Shown here: in pieces, positions 9,938 to 22,492 of the stretch | Layout of the letters: the number at the start of each line of letters is the position of its first letter | How positions within the stretch are numbered: the first letter of the stretch is position 1 | Source of the DNA: Loxodes magnus | Lineage: Eukaryota > Ciliophora > Karyorelictea > Loxodida > Loxodidae | Assembly: GCA_946699065.1 (NCBI GenBank) | Contig: CAMPDV010000022.1 | Coordinates: forward strand, 1,375,501-1,439,500 | Direction of reading: 5' to 3' | DNA: 64,000 nt | Notes under the pieces: generated by a model | What the model saw: the letters and a program-made list of their open reading frames with translations, nothing else | Database searches by the model: none | What the model was told of the DNA's origin: nothing | Translations under genes and position numbers: made by a program

Positions 9938-11332
9938 ATGTAAGCGTTACCAAAATGCTTAATCTGCTTAGAAGATTACAACTTAACTAATGCTCTTCCA
10001 ACTGTCTTACCTTGTGGACATATTTACTGTGGTTTGTGTTTGAATACTGAGTACTGATTATAAGGCATAATGTAATGTCCTATTTGTTAAAAAGGATTCC
10101 ATTTTAGATTTGATGATTTACCTTAAGAAAGTGATTTAATAAGAATGATATTTTAAAACTAATAATACATATAAAAGATTTAAGATGCTAGATAGAAATT
10201 AAAAGAGATAAGGAGGTAAATTATGGAAAAATCTAAAACCATTACAACCAAATAATCAAACATTAGTAATACTCTCATAATACCACTAACTAATATCATC
10301 ATCAATCATTAACCAACATTTATCTACCAAAAATAACACTCAAATATTATCTAATTCTACTAATCACTAAAACCAACTATACTCTAATATAACTCATAAC
10401 CACCTACAATACTAAAGTCTAAATTAACTTACAATCTAATAAGATAAAAACTATAACACAATACTAAGTAACCAAATATTATTTAGACTAATTAACATAA
10501 AATAACCTAGCACTTTATATAATCTAACTATATTCACTATTTTAATTGCTAAATTTAAAAATTAAGTTTATTTAATATTTAAACAGAGTAATTACGATAA
10601 GTCTAAGTTTAAATTATAATTCCATACTATAGTAAAAGTATAGAATATTAAAATAAGTTATATTTAATTGGAGGATATAACTAAAATTAAAATAAAGGAA
10701 TAAAAGAAACTTGATAATTTGATTATGAAGGTAATGGAATAAAACTTAGTGATCTAAATGAGGGAAGATGTGGCTTTGGAATAGCAGCGTCTTAAAAATA
10801 TGTTTATGTTGTTGGAGGAGGTACTGAAAATAATAGACTGCTATAATCAGTAGAAAAGTTAAAGATAGAAAACTAAAGTAAATGATAAAACTGTTCCTAG
10901 TTTCCATTTTAAATAGCAAGTTAAACTTTAGTAGTAGATAAAGATGAATAAAATATTTATTCTTTTGGAGGTGCAAATTAGAAAGGATAAACTTTAAAAG
11001 ATATATGAAAATATAACATATAGAATGATAGATGGAGTAAGTAAAATTTGAGTCTTCCTGAAGCTGTTTTTAGGCCTATAGTTTGTTTAGAGCCTTTTGT
11101 CATATTTGGAGGTATGAAAAATGCATTTACGAAAGAATATTCAATAAGAATATATAAAAGAAGCAAAGAATAATGATAATAAAGTTAAATTTTTAAAGAT
11201 GTTTTGGCTTTAACGGAGATGAAAATAAGAAATAACTATGGATATGTTTTTGCTATAGAATAGCCAAGAGTTTCAATAATGAGGATTGATTTAGAAAAAT
11301 TGAGTTATAGAAGTATTAGAAGTCATAACTGA
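9938..11332 (+). CDS. RING finger-kelch protein, probable ubiquitin ligase (copy 1)
   Basis: One frame of 464 codons runs from ATG to a TGA at 11330-11332. Residues 7-50 form a C3HC4 RING finger (C7, C10, C26, H28, C31, C34, C47, C50), expected to bind an E2 enzyme. A short charged helix follows (about 75-105) and then an Asn/Thr/Gln-rich linker to about 235. Kelch repeats follow, with YLIGGY, YVYVVGG, YSFGGANQKG, DIWKYNIQNDRWSK and PFVIFGG. Trp40, and Trp in DIW and SKW, are written TGA. The RING-plus-kelch layout suggests that the kelch propeller picks a target for ubiquitin transfer; this is inference. The gene is divergent from LINE-A, with 47 bp between. Four complete copies keep the frame, so it is very probably functional. 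Confidence 0.88.
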
Positions 11333-11940
11333 TAAACATAATAATAATATCTATATTATTAATAGTATTTATAATAAATATAGTCTCATAGGTAAAGAAG
11401 TAGTTTAAAGATCTTTAATTAGGTAAATATGTTACTACTTATTAAAATATTTAAAGCGTCTGAAATAAATAAAGAATAAGATTTTATCTAAACATATTTA
11501 AAAGACTATTATTCAAATATTATCATTATTCAGATACAAACATACAACTTATAACATACTGATATTCAACACAGTCAAAAAAAATATCTTTAAATATCCT
11601 TATATTCAAATTATGCAAGTACTACTTTGATTACCTTATTATTTTCTAATCAAATCAAAAATATAATTAAATAATAATTAAGCTATATCTATATCTAAAT
11701 AATAATTAAGTATAACTACTTCCATCAATTCATCATCTTAAAGTCTAAAATACATTATTTCCTTTATATTATTTAAATTAGCTACTATATATACTTAAAA
11801 ATGTATCTTCTATAGTCAATAATATAGTCAAGCCATTTTAGGATATATACTCTCGATAAAAACTCAAACATAATAATTTTTTCGAGATTAATATGATAGA
11901 CCATTAAACTATACTCAGTTACATCGAAATAAAATTTTTA
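11333..11940. other. Spacer downstream of RING-kelch copy 1
   Basis: This AT-rich spacer has recognisable relatives after the other complete copies (23888, 33112, 48290). It probably holds the 3' UTR and terminator. No gene was seen. Confidence 0.5.
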
Positions 11941-12900
11941 GAAGGGATGTTTAAAAGTGAGAAAGAGCAAGAAAAATAAGATGAACTAATAAAATTAGGA
12001 GAAAATAAAATTTTTTAATGAGCGATTTTTCGAAGAAAATAAAGAGAATAAAATAGAAAACTTCGTCTAAGAAATAGGAATAATCTATCGATTATAGAGA
12101 GACATTTTAAACGTTACAACTCAAGCATAGAAAAATAAAATAACGTTTGCATTAATGGAACTCTTGAGTACTGTTAGAGAGAATTTGGATAATATATAGA
12201 TTAAGTACGAATAATAGCAACTGGACTTATTCTAACTGTTTTATTTGACTAAGAATAAATTAATAAATTCTTAGCATAAAAATAATAATATTAAACTTTT
12301 TATATTTTAACAAGAAGATAAATATAAATTAATACGACAGTAATAATAACTACCTTATTCACTTTGAATTAAACAAAAGCTTAGATCCAACAGAAAAGTA
12401 GCTAAAACCCTTCACAAAAATCAAACAAAAAGTTTTACATATGTGTAAAGTTAAGTAATTTGTCAATATGATGATGTATAAACTATAAAAAAATTAGATA
12501 CAATACTATGAATAAGATAAAAAAGCAAATAAAATTAATAATTAATTGGGTTGAAAAATAAAAAAAATAGTAAAATATGTAACAAGAAATAGCATATTGA
12601 AATAAAAGATGCATAAATATAAATAAGATACCTAAATAAATGCTAAATAAAGGATAAGAAGATATAAAGATTGGTAGCAAAATATTTAATTCTAAAGAAT
12701 AAAAATTGCTTAGATAATTATTTAAATTACACCTGAGATAGATAGTAACTGATAGAATAATAAAAGATCTTTTAATGAATAAATACTGAGATAAAATGAC
12801 TTAATTACCTTAGATTTATGGAAAAAACCAAAGTTGAGCATTTTAGAAGAAAAAATACTATTGTCAAAAACCCATTGAACAAAATAAGTTCCAAAAAGTA
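11941..12900 (+). mobile_element. LINE-B ORF1 relic (diverged copy)
   Basis: The plus strand is related to 33690-35560 and 48860-51590. Recognisable shared pieces are the block around TEKQLKPF, a Lys/Asn-rich helical stretch, and the end LWKKPK..ILEEK. It is more diverged than the other two copies and lacks the endonuclease part. No intact frame could be assigned. Confidence 0.5.
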
Positions 12901-12999
12901 ACTGTTATATTTTTATCACTCCAATCTTTTTAAATAATTGTTTAGATCTCCAATTCGAAAAGATAATCCTTTTGATGCATTATACAATTAATTTAATTA

Positions 13000-15180
13000 T
13001 TTGCAAGAGATATAGTTTTACTTTTTGATTTGAATGATTAAATTCTTTTATTATTTTATTCTTATTTTTATCTTTAAGATCCTATTTATATTTCATTTTT
13101 CATTTAGTTTGTTAAAGCTTTCTAATCAAATTTTTACTTCATTTCATCTTAAATTTATTACTTATTTACAACTCTTTCCTTATCAAATTATTAGCTCATT
13201 AAACTGAGATAATACTAACTTTAAGATCTGCAACCCTTCGAATCATAGATAACCTAACTATAAAACCTTAATAACTTCTCTTTATCTCAATAATTAGAGC
13301 AAATTTTTTAATATTTTCTATAAATAATAAGAGAAATACATTAATCTAAAAAGTAAAAATAATAAAATTCATTTTTCTTATGTTTAGTAATTAATTAAGC
13401 AAATAAGCAGCATTTACTTTAAAATTAAGTAATAAATCTTTAATACAGAATTTAGCTTAAAAGCTTCTACACTTCTATTTAATTAAGAAAAAATAGAAAA
13501 TAAAATATAAGAAACTAAAAATCTTAATTAAATAAGCCATGAATAAGTTATAATTAAAGCTATACACAATCCAATGGAGATTGAGTAATCAAGCTTATAT
13601 ACTAATAAATTCTAAAAAAATTAGATAATTAATCAAGTAATAAAAAGAAGATCAATTATATGCTGACTGTGTAGAAGGCTAGGAAACATAAAATAAAGAT
13701 GCTGGAGATACAAAAAAAGTAGAAAAAAGGTAAAAAAACATAATTTCTTAAAAAACCTAACTTAGATTTATTTTACGTTTAAAAGGACATATAAGAAAGT
13801 AAAAACTTATCCTTAAAAAGCAAATCTTGGTTTAGTTCGGACGGAATAAGGAAATCGCTAAGAGTCAGGTAAATCAGGAGCTGTATTTCCTCCAGAAGTG
13901 AAAGGTACAATAAATCTTTTGTCTACATAAAACTCCGTTAGTTGAATAGTGAGTAAGCTACTTGCAGATATTAAATGGAAATGTCCATACTAATCCTTCT
14001 TTTGTGATCATTCGCTCATAACAAAATCATAGTTAAATAAACTTGCACCAGTATAAATATATGTTTGCTTGATTTTGTAAAATGCTAAAATATAGTTTCT
14101 GATATTTATTATGTGGAAATAAAATTCTCTTCCCTTGCAATATCCATCTACTCAGCTTATGTAACTACCATCTGTATTGCAATAATCATGAAATTTGAAA
14201 CTCGTTTTAACTTTGAGAGGGTGTGTCTGTTGCATTTGTAGGTCAGATAATATCTTTAAATATCTCAACTTTATAATCCTCTATACTTCCTACTTAAATT
14301 AACTTAAATTTCAAGATGTTATATGTCTTAAACTTAATACTAATCATTTAATTTTAGTCTATTTAATTTAAAGAGATCTACTCTAATACTGAGTTTAAAG
14401 ATAGCTCTAAGCAATAAAATTGATAATTTACCTCACTCAAAGTCACTCTATCACCGAACTAGAATCCAATAAGGTCATAAAAAATAATTTTTCCAAAGAC
14501 TACGAGAATTTCTGTAGCTAAGAAATAAAGCAAATCCCTTTTTGTAGATTTAAGGATAGTTCCTATGGTTTAAATCCTTTAAGAGTAATTTTCGTTAATA
14601 AGTAAGAAAAAATTAATGACTCCATATTCTACTATAGTTGATGAATTTTTTTATTTAGATTCAAGATTCAAGGAATTTTTGGGATTAATCCTGAAAAATT
14701 GTTCATAGTTAAATCCTGTTCAAATACCGACTGCTTTATTGTATTAATTAGATTCATTTAAAAATGTAAGATTAGTTCAGTTGTAGTATTATATAAAAGC
14801 AAAGAGTTTGCATTTTCTTAATCAAAGTACAAACTAAGTAGTATTAGTCCATTAGCGTTATAAACTGCTTTAGTCTGAATTAGTTATAGGGTTCTATCAT
14901 TAACTTAGAGATATAAAAACTAATCTGCATTGATTAATTATGTAACATAGTGCTGTCTCATATCTAAAGCCTCTCTTCTATTTAACTGTATTTACTTGGT
15001 TAATGTTTTGACAATTTGAAGTAAGGAGAGTGAATTAGGTTTTAAGATAGGAAATATTGTTGGAGTACTTGAATCTATGATTTACATAATAATGAGGATG
15101 AAAAGTGCATATATTGATTTTATGATGGTAAATGGAAATTTGCATATAAATATGAAATTAAAAGGTATCTTTGATGATGT
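13000..15180 (-). CDS. Membrane protein with a large outer domain, unrecognised family (ends approximate)
   Basis: On the minus strand one frame reads a hydrophobic segment near 15145-15080 (IKSIYALFILIIMQII). A long soluble region follows (about 15080-13810), then a second hydrophobic stretch at about 13600-13480 (ISIGLCIALIITYSW) and a polar helix (LNRSVEAFKL). The outer part holds a Cys/Trp/Gly-containing patch, CNTDGSYISWVDGYCKG, and EWSQKKDQYGHFHLIS, with Trp written TGA. A signal anchor, ligand-sized domain, second membrane span and linker helix is the layout of cache-type sensory receptors. That is only an analogy, because no signature was recognised. The start lies upstream of 15087, and the C-terminal output domain was not identified. 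Confidence 0.45.
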
Positions 15181-15429
15181 TAAATTTTGAAGGCTCTAAG
15201 ATTAGGTTTTGGTTTAAGAATTTGATGTATAAGTCTAGAGACTTAAAGTCTGTTATGTGTTTTTAAATTTAGGGTTTTAAGTTTGTATTAATGTTTTTTA
15301 TAGGTACTTATACTTATTGGGTTAAAGTTTGTTACTCCAATTTAAGAGAGTTTATGTTTAATTAAATCTTAATTTTCTACTCATAGTTTAAAGGAGATAT
15401 ATCGAATGAATTTTAGTTACTCAATACGA

Positions 15430-17470
15430 AGATACGAGGTAAGAATTGCTTCTATTTATTTAATTAGCTTCCCTTTTAATCATATGATTTGCATCATTGT
15501 CTTAAACCAGCTATTAGCTCCATAGCTTGTGTTAAATTAAGGATTTACAAGAATAAAAGTAAAAATAAGGAGTAGAAGTTTTAGCTTTATAAGAATAATT
15601 GGAAGAAGAAAATTAAAGTAGAAGAACTTAAATGTTGGACCTATTTTACAATAACGAATATCTAATTATACTCTTTTAATTCTTATTGGCTAAGGCTCAA
15701 AGAAGGGGAATATTCATCTTTAACCTTTCTAAAAGATTTATTTATTTAAGCAAGTTTTTTAAATGAAATTGATCAATTGAAGTTAATTAAGTACCTGCAC
15801 TATAATAATATCTCTTACTTTTTTATGGATGGTTTCTTTCGCTTTATATAGAGAATATTTACTTTTTTCCACTTTAGATTAAACTAGTAGAAAGATATTA
15901 AGGAACTATAATCTGAAATCAGTTTGTCTATCATAGCAAGAAAAATAAAAGCTGAATGTTTTTGTGAGTCTTTTTTTGATTGGCACAAGTAATTTGTAAC
16001 AGTTTTAGAAATAAAGATATCTTACTCTTGAACTAGTTTCTATGCTTGTTTTAATCCAAGATAATAATTAAGATATTGACTGAAGCATAATACCTAGTTG
16101 AAAAATAAGAAGCTGACCTATTTACATAATTCTATAAAAAAGCTTTAATCTTCTGTACAAATCTTAATTTAATTTCCAGTTATAAGCCTTAAGCTTTTGA
16201 AAATTATTGAAAAAACATCTAAAATTCAGTAAGATGAGTTTAAACAATCATTAAGACATACTAATGATATTAGGCCAATACTCTAGATTGAGTGACATTA
16301 TGAAATTTATTGATTCTAGTCTTTAAGTGATTAGCTAGGTATACAATTTTACTAAGTAAATAGTTAAAAGTATTTAAGATGCTAATAGAGATCATAATCA
16401 ACATTATAGTATTTTAGCTTCTTATTTAGATCCTAGCAATTTGCAGTTTAATATCTTGCTACATAACCTTTATAAACTTCCCTATTTTCAGTTTACATCA
16501 AACACTTTTGAGTTAATGATAGGAGTAAGGTTAACTGTCTAATTGCATATATTAATTAGCTATTAACTAGATTTAGCTCATTTTTATATATCTAACTGAG
16601 TTTAATACATCATATATGGCATTTTATCTCTACTTTACTAATAATTAAGAATTATCCCTTCTATAGAGATTTATTAATATCTGGAGTATTAATTACTATA
16701 TATCCATTAGATACTCTTATGTATAATAATATAGCTATCTAAGAAACTCTATTTTTAAGAGATTTATCTCAAATGAAAAACACAAGCAACCTTCAAAAGA
16801 AGCACTTATATATATAGCTAGCTACCAATTAATAACCATCAAAGTATTAAAGGAGAAACATATGAAAATGCCATCAATTAGCCATAGGCCTTTATTTCAT
16901 TATTATCTAATTATATGCAAGATTAGCTACGCCTTTATTAACCTCAGCTCTAAAGGACATCTATAAATCAAATTATATACACTTATATCCATCCTAATTA
17001 AAAGCCAAATCAAACGGATAAGAGATAGTAGAGAGATATTTTAGCCAAATCAAGCTGTTCTTCTTAGTCAGAAGTTAGAATATTGGCTATAAAATTAGAA
17101 CAAGAAAGCAAGTTGGCTTCTTAAATTAATAGTGACAAGTATTATTAGATTATTTAGACATCTGTCAAGCATCAAGAATCAACATATAGCTTCTTAGGTA
17201 AGGTGTAAGAAGCTTTGGATTAATATCATGCTCAAAATTTTAAAAAAGATGAAAATGAATCAAGTTAATAGGAAACATTGTAAGTATCTAAATAGGAAAA
17301 GCCACTATCTCTTATTAAAATCCGATTGAATAAATAGTCTAAAATGTGCCTTTGTGATCCATAAAGCAAATTGTAAAATAGAATGTCCTTGTGGAAATAA
17401 AGCTAAAGTTGATTGTCCTTGTAAAAGAATGGATTATATAAGTTTTAAAGAGTTAATAATAGTCTGTTTT
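15430..17470 (+). CDS. Long unrecognised coding tract, spliced (ends approximate)
   Basis: Protein-like reading runs through most of this interval, in segments. Examples are VEELKCWTYFTITN, LNEIDQLKLIKYLHYNN, FCESFFDWHKQFVTVLE and IEKTSKIQQDEFKQSLRH. After an 18-nt intron at 16339-16356 it reads SIQDANRDHNQHYSILASYL. From about 16850 it reads QESKLASQINSDKYYQII and KVQEALDQYHAQNFKKDENE. Near 17350 there is a Cys-rich patch, NCKIECPCGNKAKVDCPC. At least two further frame changes were not explained by an obvious GT..AG gap, so either more introns were missed or the gene is partly decayed. The stretch occurs once in the window. No family was recognised. It may be one gene with the kinase-like tract that follows. 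Confidence 0.45.
16339..16356 (+). other. 18-nt intron in the long + strand tract
   Basis: GTATAC...ACTAAG. Removal joins FIDSSLQVISQ to QIVKSIQDANRD in one continuous frame. Confidence 0.5.
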
Positions 17471-17639
17471 TGTTTGAATGGTTTTTACCTAAATCTATAT
17501 ATATGAAGCTCTATACATTGTAATATTTGAAAAATGAGTTTAAATGACTAATATAGAAGCTTATTGAATAATCATTTATATGATTAATAACTGAGATAGA
17601 TCTTTTATCTTTGTACTCTAAAGTTAAAAGTATAGCTTT

Positions 17640-18260
17640 ATACCCTTAAACTTACTTTTTAATCAATTATGAGTTTTTCTGATTCTGTACAAGTTAATAC
17701 CTTGTACAGTTACCTAGATTTAATTATAACCTTTTGAAGATAAATGATCTAGTAAGCTCACTAAATTAATAATTTGCTATTAAGATGCTTTTAGTATGAA
17801 TATTAATAAAGACCCAATATCTTGGAGTTCTATCAAGTATGAACTTAAGCAAAATATCTATAAGGGATTTTTAAGAGAAAATAGATAAAGTTTTTATATA
17901 AGAAATTCAAATGATTAATAGAGGAAATTTAGGTTTAGCTATTCAATTAGGAGAATTAATAGCAAGATTAAAGTTAAGAACCTGCAGTTAAACAAAAGTA
18001 TCCTAGAAGTAGATCAACAAGGATGTTACATTGTCAATCTAAAATTTCTAAAAAGTGCCTTACTAATCATCTAAAATATCTATCAAAAGTCATACCAATT
18101 GACATTGTAAATAACCCCTAGACTAATTATTTAGACATCAAGCAAGATTTCCAAATGAAAACCTAGAAAGAGTATAAATATGGAAAATAATGGAATAGTA
18201 AAGTATTGTTAAGACATGTTATTAAATAGAAGGATTCGTCAAATGTCTTGTAGAACAAAG
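17640..18260 (+). CDS. Protein-kinase-like C-lobe end (partial)
   Basis: The reading MSFSDSVQVNTLYSYLDL is followed by QINNLLLRCFQYEYQQRPN and ILEFYQV. It matches the end of eukaryotic protein kinase domains (helices H and I), where a Cys followed by an acidic residue and the pattern x-x-R-P is conserved. The upstream catalytic motifs (HRD, DFG) were not found in the same frame, although the expected region is present, so the domain may be decayed or split by introns. After it the reading KDPISWSSIKYELKQNIYKG continues as a tail. This could be the 3' end of the tract at 15430-17470. Confidence 0.35.
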
Positions 18261-18479
18261 TTTTACTAATATTGCTAGTTAGGAAGACAGAAATATGAAA
18301 ATAATGGATATTTTGTGGTAAATTTAAAAATAAAATCTTAATAATTTCTTATTAAGTAAATTATAATAAAACTCTTATAAACATATATCAAATTAATTAG
18401 AATGTATAGCGTTTCTTAGTACTCGTATTTATGCATTAATTTAATTTTCTATAATGACTAAAAGCATTAGAAGTATAAC

Positions 18480-18960
18480 TTAAGATAATCTCTATAATAT
18501 ACTATATATATACGTTCTTGATTCAAACTAAAATCATCTACTCTTCTTTCTTAAGTAAATAAAGTTCTTTATTTATCTTTCAAATCTTATATCTCTATAT
18601 TGTCTAGATAATTTATTCTGAAGACAAATTATTTCTTGATCTTACATTTTTTATTCAACTCAGGATGATTCTAATTATCATTAATCTTTTTTAATATTTC
18701 TTAAGAATTTCCTCTTTATCAAACTTCTTTCCTTGACTTCTTAATAATACAAGCTAACCATTAGATATCTGACTTCTTACATGAAAAGAAGCTAGATAGT
18801 TATACTCTCGTTCATTTTTAGAGTTCTTTTAATAAATTTATTTTATTCCCTCAAGTTTAGGGATATAATTTATCTATTGATATACTCTTTATCTTCAAAT
18901 CCCTATAAAATCTCTTAGAACATGAATAACCTTAAAATATTCTGCTATTTATTCAAGTTA
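18480..18960 (-). CDS. Unrecognised protein, probably decayed (ends approximate)
   Basis: On the minus strand one frame reads YNYLASFHVRSQISNGQLVL and LLRSQGKKFDKEEILKKYQK. The next frame reads NHPELNKKCKIKKQF, then INYLDNIEIQDLKDKQRTLF. The composition is protein-like in both parts and they join at an A-run (near 18690), which suggests a one-base slip. No domain was named. The stretch occurs once in the window and is convergent with the kinase-like tract. Confidence 0.4.
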
Positions 18961-19724
18961 ACTAAGCTTTTTATATAATAACATTACTTTATTTTGCTCA
19001 TCAAAGTTATTTACCAGCTTCTATTTCCTACAGATTCTAGTCAAACTTTCTTACTAAGCATGTCAAAACACACTTTTAGACTAAAATCAACTAAACTGAT
19101 TCAAATTTTGTTAGTAAGTGAATTAAGAGTTGACTTCATTAATAATATCTTACTCCTATTTAGCTTGAAGTTAATCTATATTTTCTTTTCTAAACTTAAC
19201 GTTCTATTACTTACTGAAATTTATTAGGTTTAATTTGCTTCATACTAAATCTGAGCTTTATTATTTACCTAATAGATATCACTAGCTTATTTATATACCT
19301 TAAAATATATAATTGAGATAGTATATATTATACTTAGCTTTATCAACTTTTATTACTATATTTTCTAACTTTAATTTGCCTATATGCTTAAGCTATACCT
19401 TAATACTCCTTAGATTTTATCAAATACTTATTTCAATATATCTTCCAAACTTAAAAACATACTAAATTATTTACCTCTAATTTTAAATGCAAGTATAGAC
19501 TACTTAAATCTAAGTCAACCTAGAGACTATACAACTTAGTCTTCATAAGAATATACCTTTAACTAATAAATATAGTCTAATTAGTACCTTTTTATATTCA
19601 GCGCTAAACATAACCAAAATATCCTCTACCAGTATAAAAGTACTATCAAGCTAATAGATGCAAGATTTTACTCTAGATATTCTTTTAATGCTATATATTT
19701 AAATTAAACATTATTGATAGAAGT
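18961..19724. other. AT-rich stretch without assigned gene
   Basis: Several short open stretches exist, but none shows a motif or a paralogous copy to test the frame. Confidence 0.4.
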
Positions 19725-22430
19725 ACCTTTTATTAATGTCAATAGTACATATTTTCTCTACTTTAATTATCTTTAAACTCCTTTTCAAGTTTTGTTTAAG
19801 TTTCCTTAAATAATTTCATCTAAGAAATATTTAATTTATTTTTCCTATCTTTTTATGATGCAGTCTAAATTTTCTCCTTGCTTCTTATTTCACTTTAATT
19901 CAATTATCAATTTCTTAGTATCCTTATCTAATTAGATATTTTACTTATTCTGCCTGCTATTATAAGTCTTTTCTTAGTTTTATTATTTCTGCTGTATATT
20001 AGTATTTTCTCATTTAATTTGTTACAAAGCCACATATCGCTTTGGTAGATTTTTTGATATATTCAGATCATTTTTCATATTATGCTTCGCTATCAAAATT
20101 TTCGAATTCACTAAGATCCATTTACTCGAATCATTCTTTGAATCTCTCCAGAATCTTTTCTGCTTTAATTTTTGAAAGTTTATCCTTTTAATTTATAGGC
20201 TTTTTCGATATTCTTTCGTAATTTTTATCTTTATTTTGTCTGACTAATAATCTCCTATTGGTCTCTATTGATAGAATTTTGTGCTGATAATGTTAGGAAA
20301 TATATACTGTTTCGTTTAGAAGTATTCTATTTTGAATTTTCCTTTTCCTTAAGTTGTGATGAAGTTTGAATCTTGATTTGGATCTTTACGATCTAAAATA
20401 TAATCTTTTATCAAGTTAAATAAGTATTAACCTGCATTATTATGCTCATTAAAATTCCCTAAAATTAAAATTTATCTATTTGCTGCTTGTTTTTAATATT
20501 AAAGACTTTCATAAAAGGGTATTAGCTAATCAGAGTCGGATGTTGTATACGTTTTTCAATACCAGCCGATCATGATCATCAAGTGTTAAACCATTTAATC
20601 TTCCTCTCTAAAATAATTCTGCTTGATTGAGATCCGTTATATTCAATACTTTGGTTCTACTGGTAGTTCCATCGTTTATATAAAATGCTACTCTTTTGTA
20701 GTGTTTTTTGCTCAATTTTATTATTGCTCTGAATCCGTATAAATAAGGTATTTCATCAGTTTGATCCGCAAATATATCTTAAATTGCCATAATTTCTATC
20801 TTCCTTTACACATAAACTTGTTTAATTCTTCCTTGTTTGATTTTATTCCTCTGAAATTTGCTGTGCCTATGTTTAATTTTGTCTATTTTATTATTTAATA
20901 TTTCTTTGTACTTCCTATTTTTCTTGATCTTCCTACCCTGCATTTTTAGCCTCCTCTTCTTTAAAGTGTGAAAACCAAATCGTTCTAATGTTTATTATTT
21001 TTCCTGTACTTTTTTCTTCAATTTTTTTACTCAATACTATCATCTTATATATTTTTTTCTATTTTTTTTGAGACAGTGCTGTATTTATGCATACTTCCTT
21101 TCTGTCACTGTTTTCTAGTTTTTTCAGTTTTTTTTCCATATTTCCTATTTTACTTTCTGTTTTTTGTGACATTGATAGTTTTGCCTCAGTTTTATTTATT
21201 TAATTTTGAAGTTAAGTATCTATTTTAGTCGATCGCTTTTAAAGTAATTTTAGTATGTCTTAAATTTGTTGTCTTTACTAGAAATAAAAAGTGATATTCT
21301 ATTTGAAAGTTAATCCTCTTCAGTTTTCTTCACCTTCTTTTCCTTCATGATCTGTTTCTCTTTATAGTAAGGCATTTTATTCCTGATTTCTGAATGTATC
21401 AACCTGATTTTTACTTCCTTAGCATTTTTAATTGCTTCCCATATAGCTTTTTTCTTAAGCATTAATTTGAGCTGAGCCTTTTTCGGTTACAGTTCATACA
21501 TTTTCAAATTGATGGATAACTCAAGTAAGTGCTTATATCTCCTTCGTCTTGATTATCTAGTAAACTTTCATCAACTTTGATCTCTTTCAATTCTAAATAA
21601 TTTTTCATTTTCCCATTGGCTCACGTTGAACCTTTAACGGTTCCGATCTCTGTGTACATATTATTTTTCTGTACTGATATAGATGGGTTTCTACCTGGCT
21701 TAAACTTGAATACATGTTAAATGTTCAGTGAATCGGGTAGTTCTTAATGTTGTAGAATTCCTCTTTATTTCTTTGTTCTGTTGGTATTACAACATTTCTA
21801 ATATTCTATGTTTAATTATTTCCGAATTGTGTGAGTGTTTCCTTATTTTTGAATTCTATAAAAATTATTAGTGTCTGAAAGATTTTCATACTCTCAATAT
21901 TTTTACCATATTCTTATTTCAGATATCTTGAGAAATGCTTGAACGATTTCATTTTCTTGCATTTCTGCTGGACTGAGTCTTTGGTTCTAGTAATTTTCTT
22001 ATAAACATTTATTGAAACAGGTAACTCCTACTCTTTTAGACGTTTTGAACTGCATATTCTCCTCCTCATTTTATGGTAATTTGCTATTTTATTTTCTTCT
22101 TCTATTATAATGATTTGCACAGAGCTGAGATTTGATATGATGTTCTAAATTACCTACTTTTTTGATAGGTCGCTTAGATTTTAAATTTCTATCCTTTTTT
22201 TTCTGCATTACTTCTAGTAGTTATAATATTTTGCGACAGAGACGTTTTACTTAAAAATAATATCAAAGATATTTTGTAAAGCTCTTTCATGCCTTTGTTA
22301 AATTTACCTAGCAATCTCTATCCAAGTCTGGTGGCATGCAGAATGTGAGATTGCTACTTGATATAATAGTTTAATATTGTAGTATTTAAGTAAATAAAGT
22401 AATAATGTAATAATAGATATTTATATACTA
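19725..22430 (-). mobile_element. LINE-A, independent copy
   Basis: It is colinear with 7125-9890 over ORF1 and endonuclease and ends at the same 3' point, but is more diverged and has several indels. The ORF1 second half is better preserved here: REPMGKMKNYLELKEIK, DESLLDNQDEGDISTYL, CMNCNRKK and a Lys-rich helical tail are readable. It lacks the rest of the long unit on its left, and its right end abuts RING-kelch copy 2 exactly as in the other copies. Confidence 0.7.
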
Positions 22431-22492
22431 ATTTTTGATGGTAACTGTTATAAATTACCTTTATAGCTTTTGTAGTCTAAATAATAATAAAA

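Larger units (their letters stand above)
1..11332. repeat. Long duplicated unit, copy I (left end cut)
   Basis: The order of elements here matches that at 37085-48289 and from 53431 to the window end: WD40 5' end, gene A, gene B, LSU rRNA relic, gene C, LINE-A, RING-kelch gene. Divergence from the other copies is uneven. The stretch about 2380-4030 and the first half of the RING-kelch gene are nearly identical, while LINE-A differs visibly. Copy I also carries a private retro-insertion at 800-1735 and lacks the GC-rich block that follows the LSU relic in copies II and III. Confidence 0.9.
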
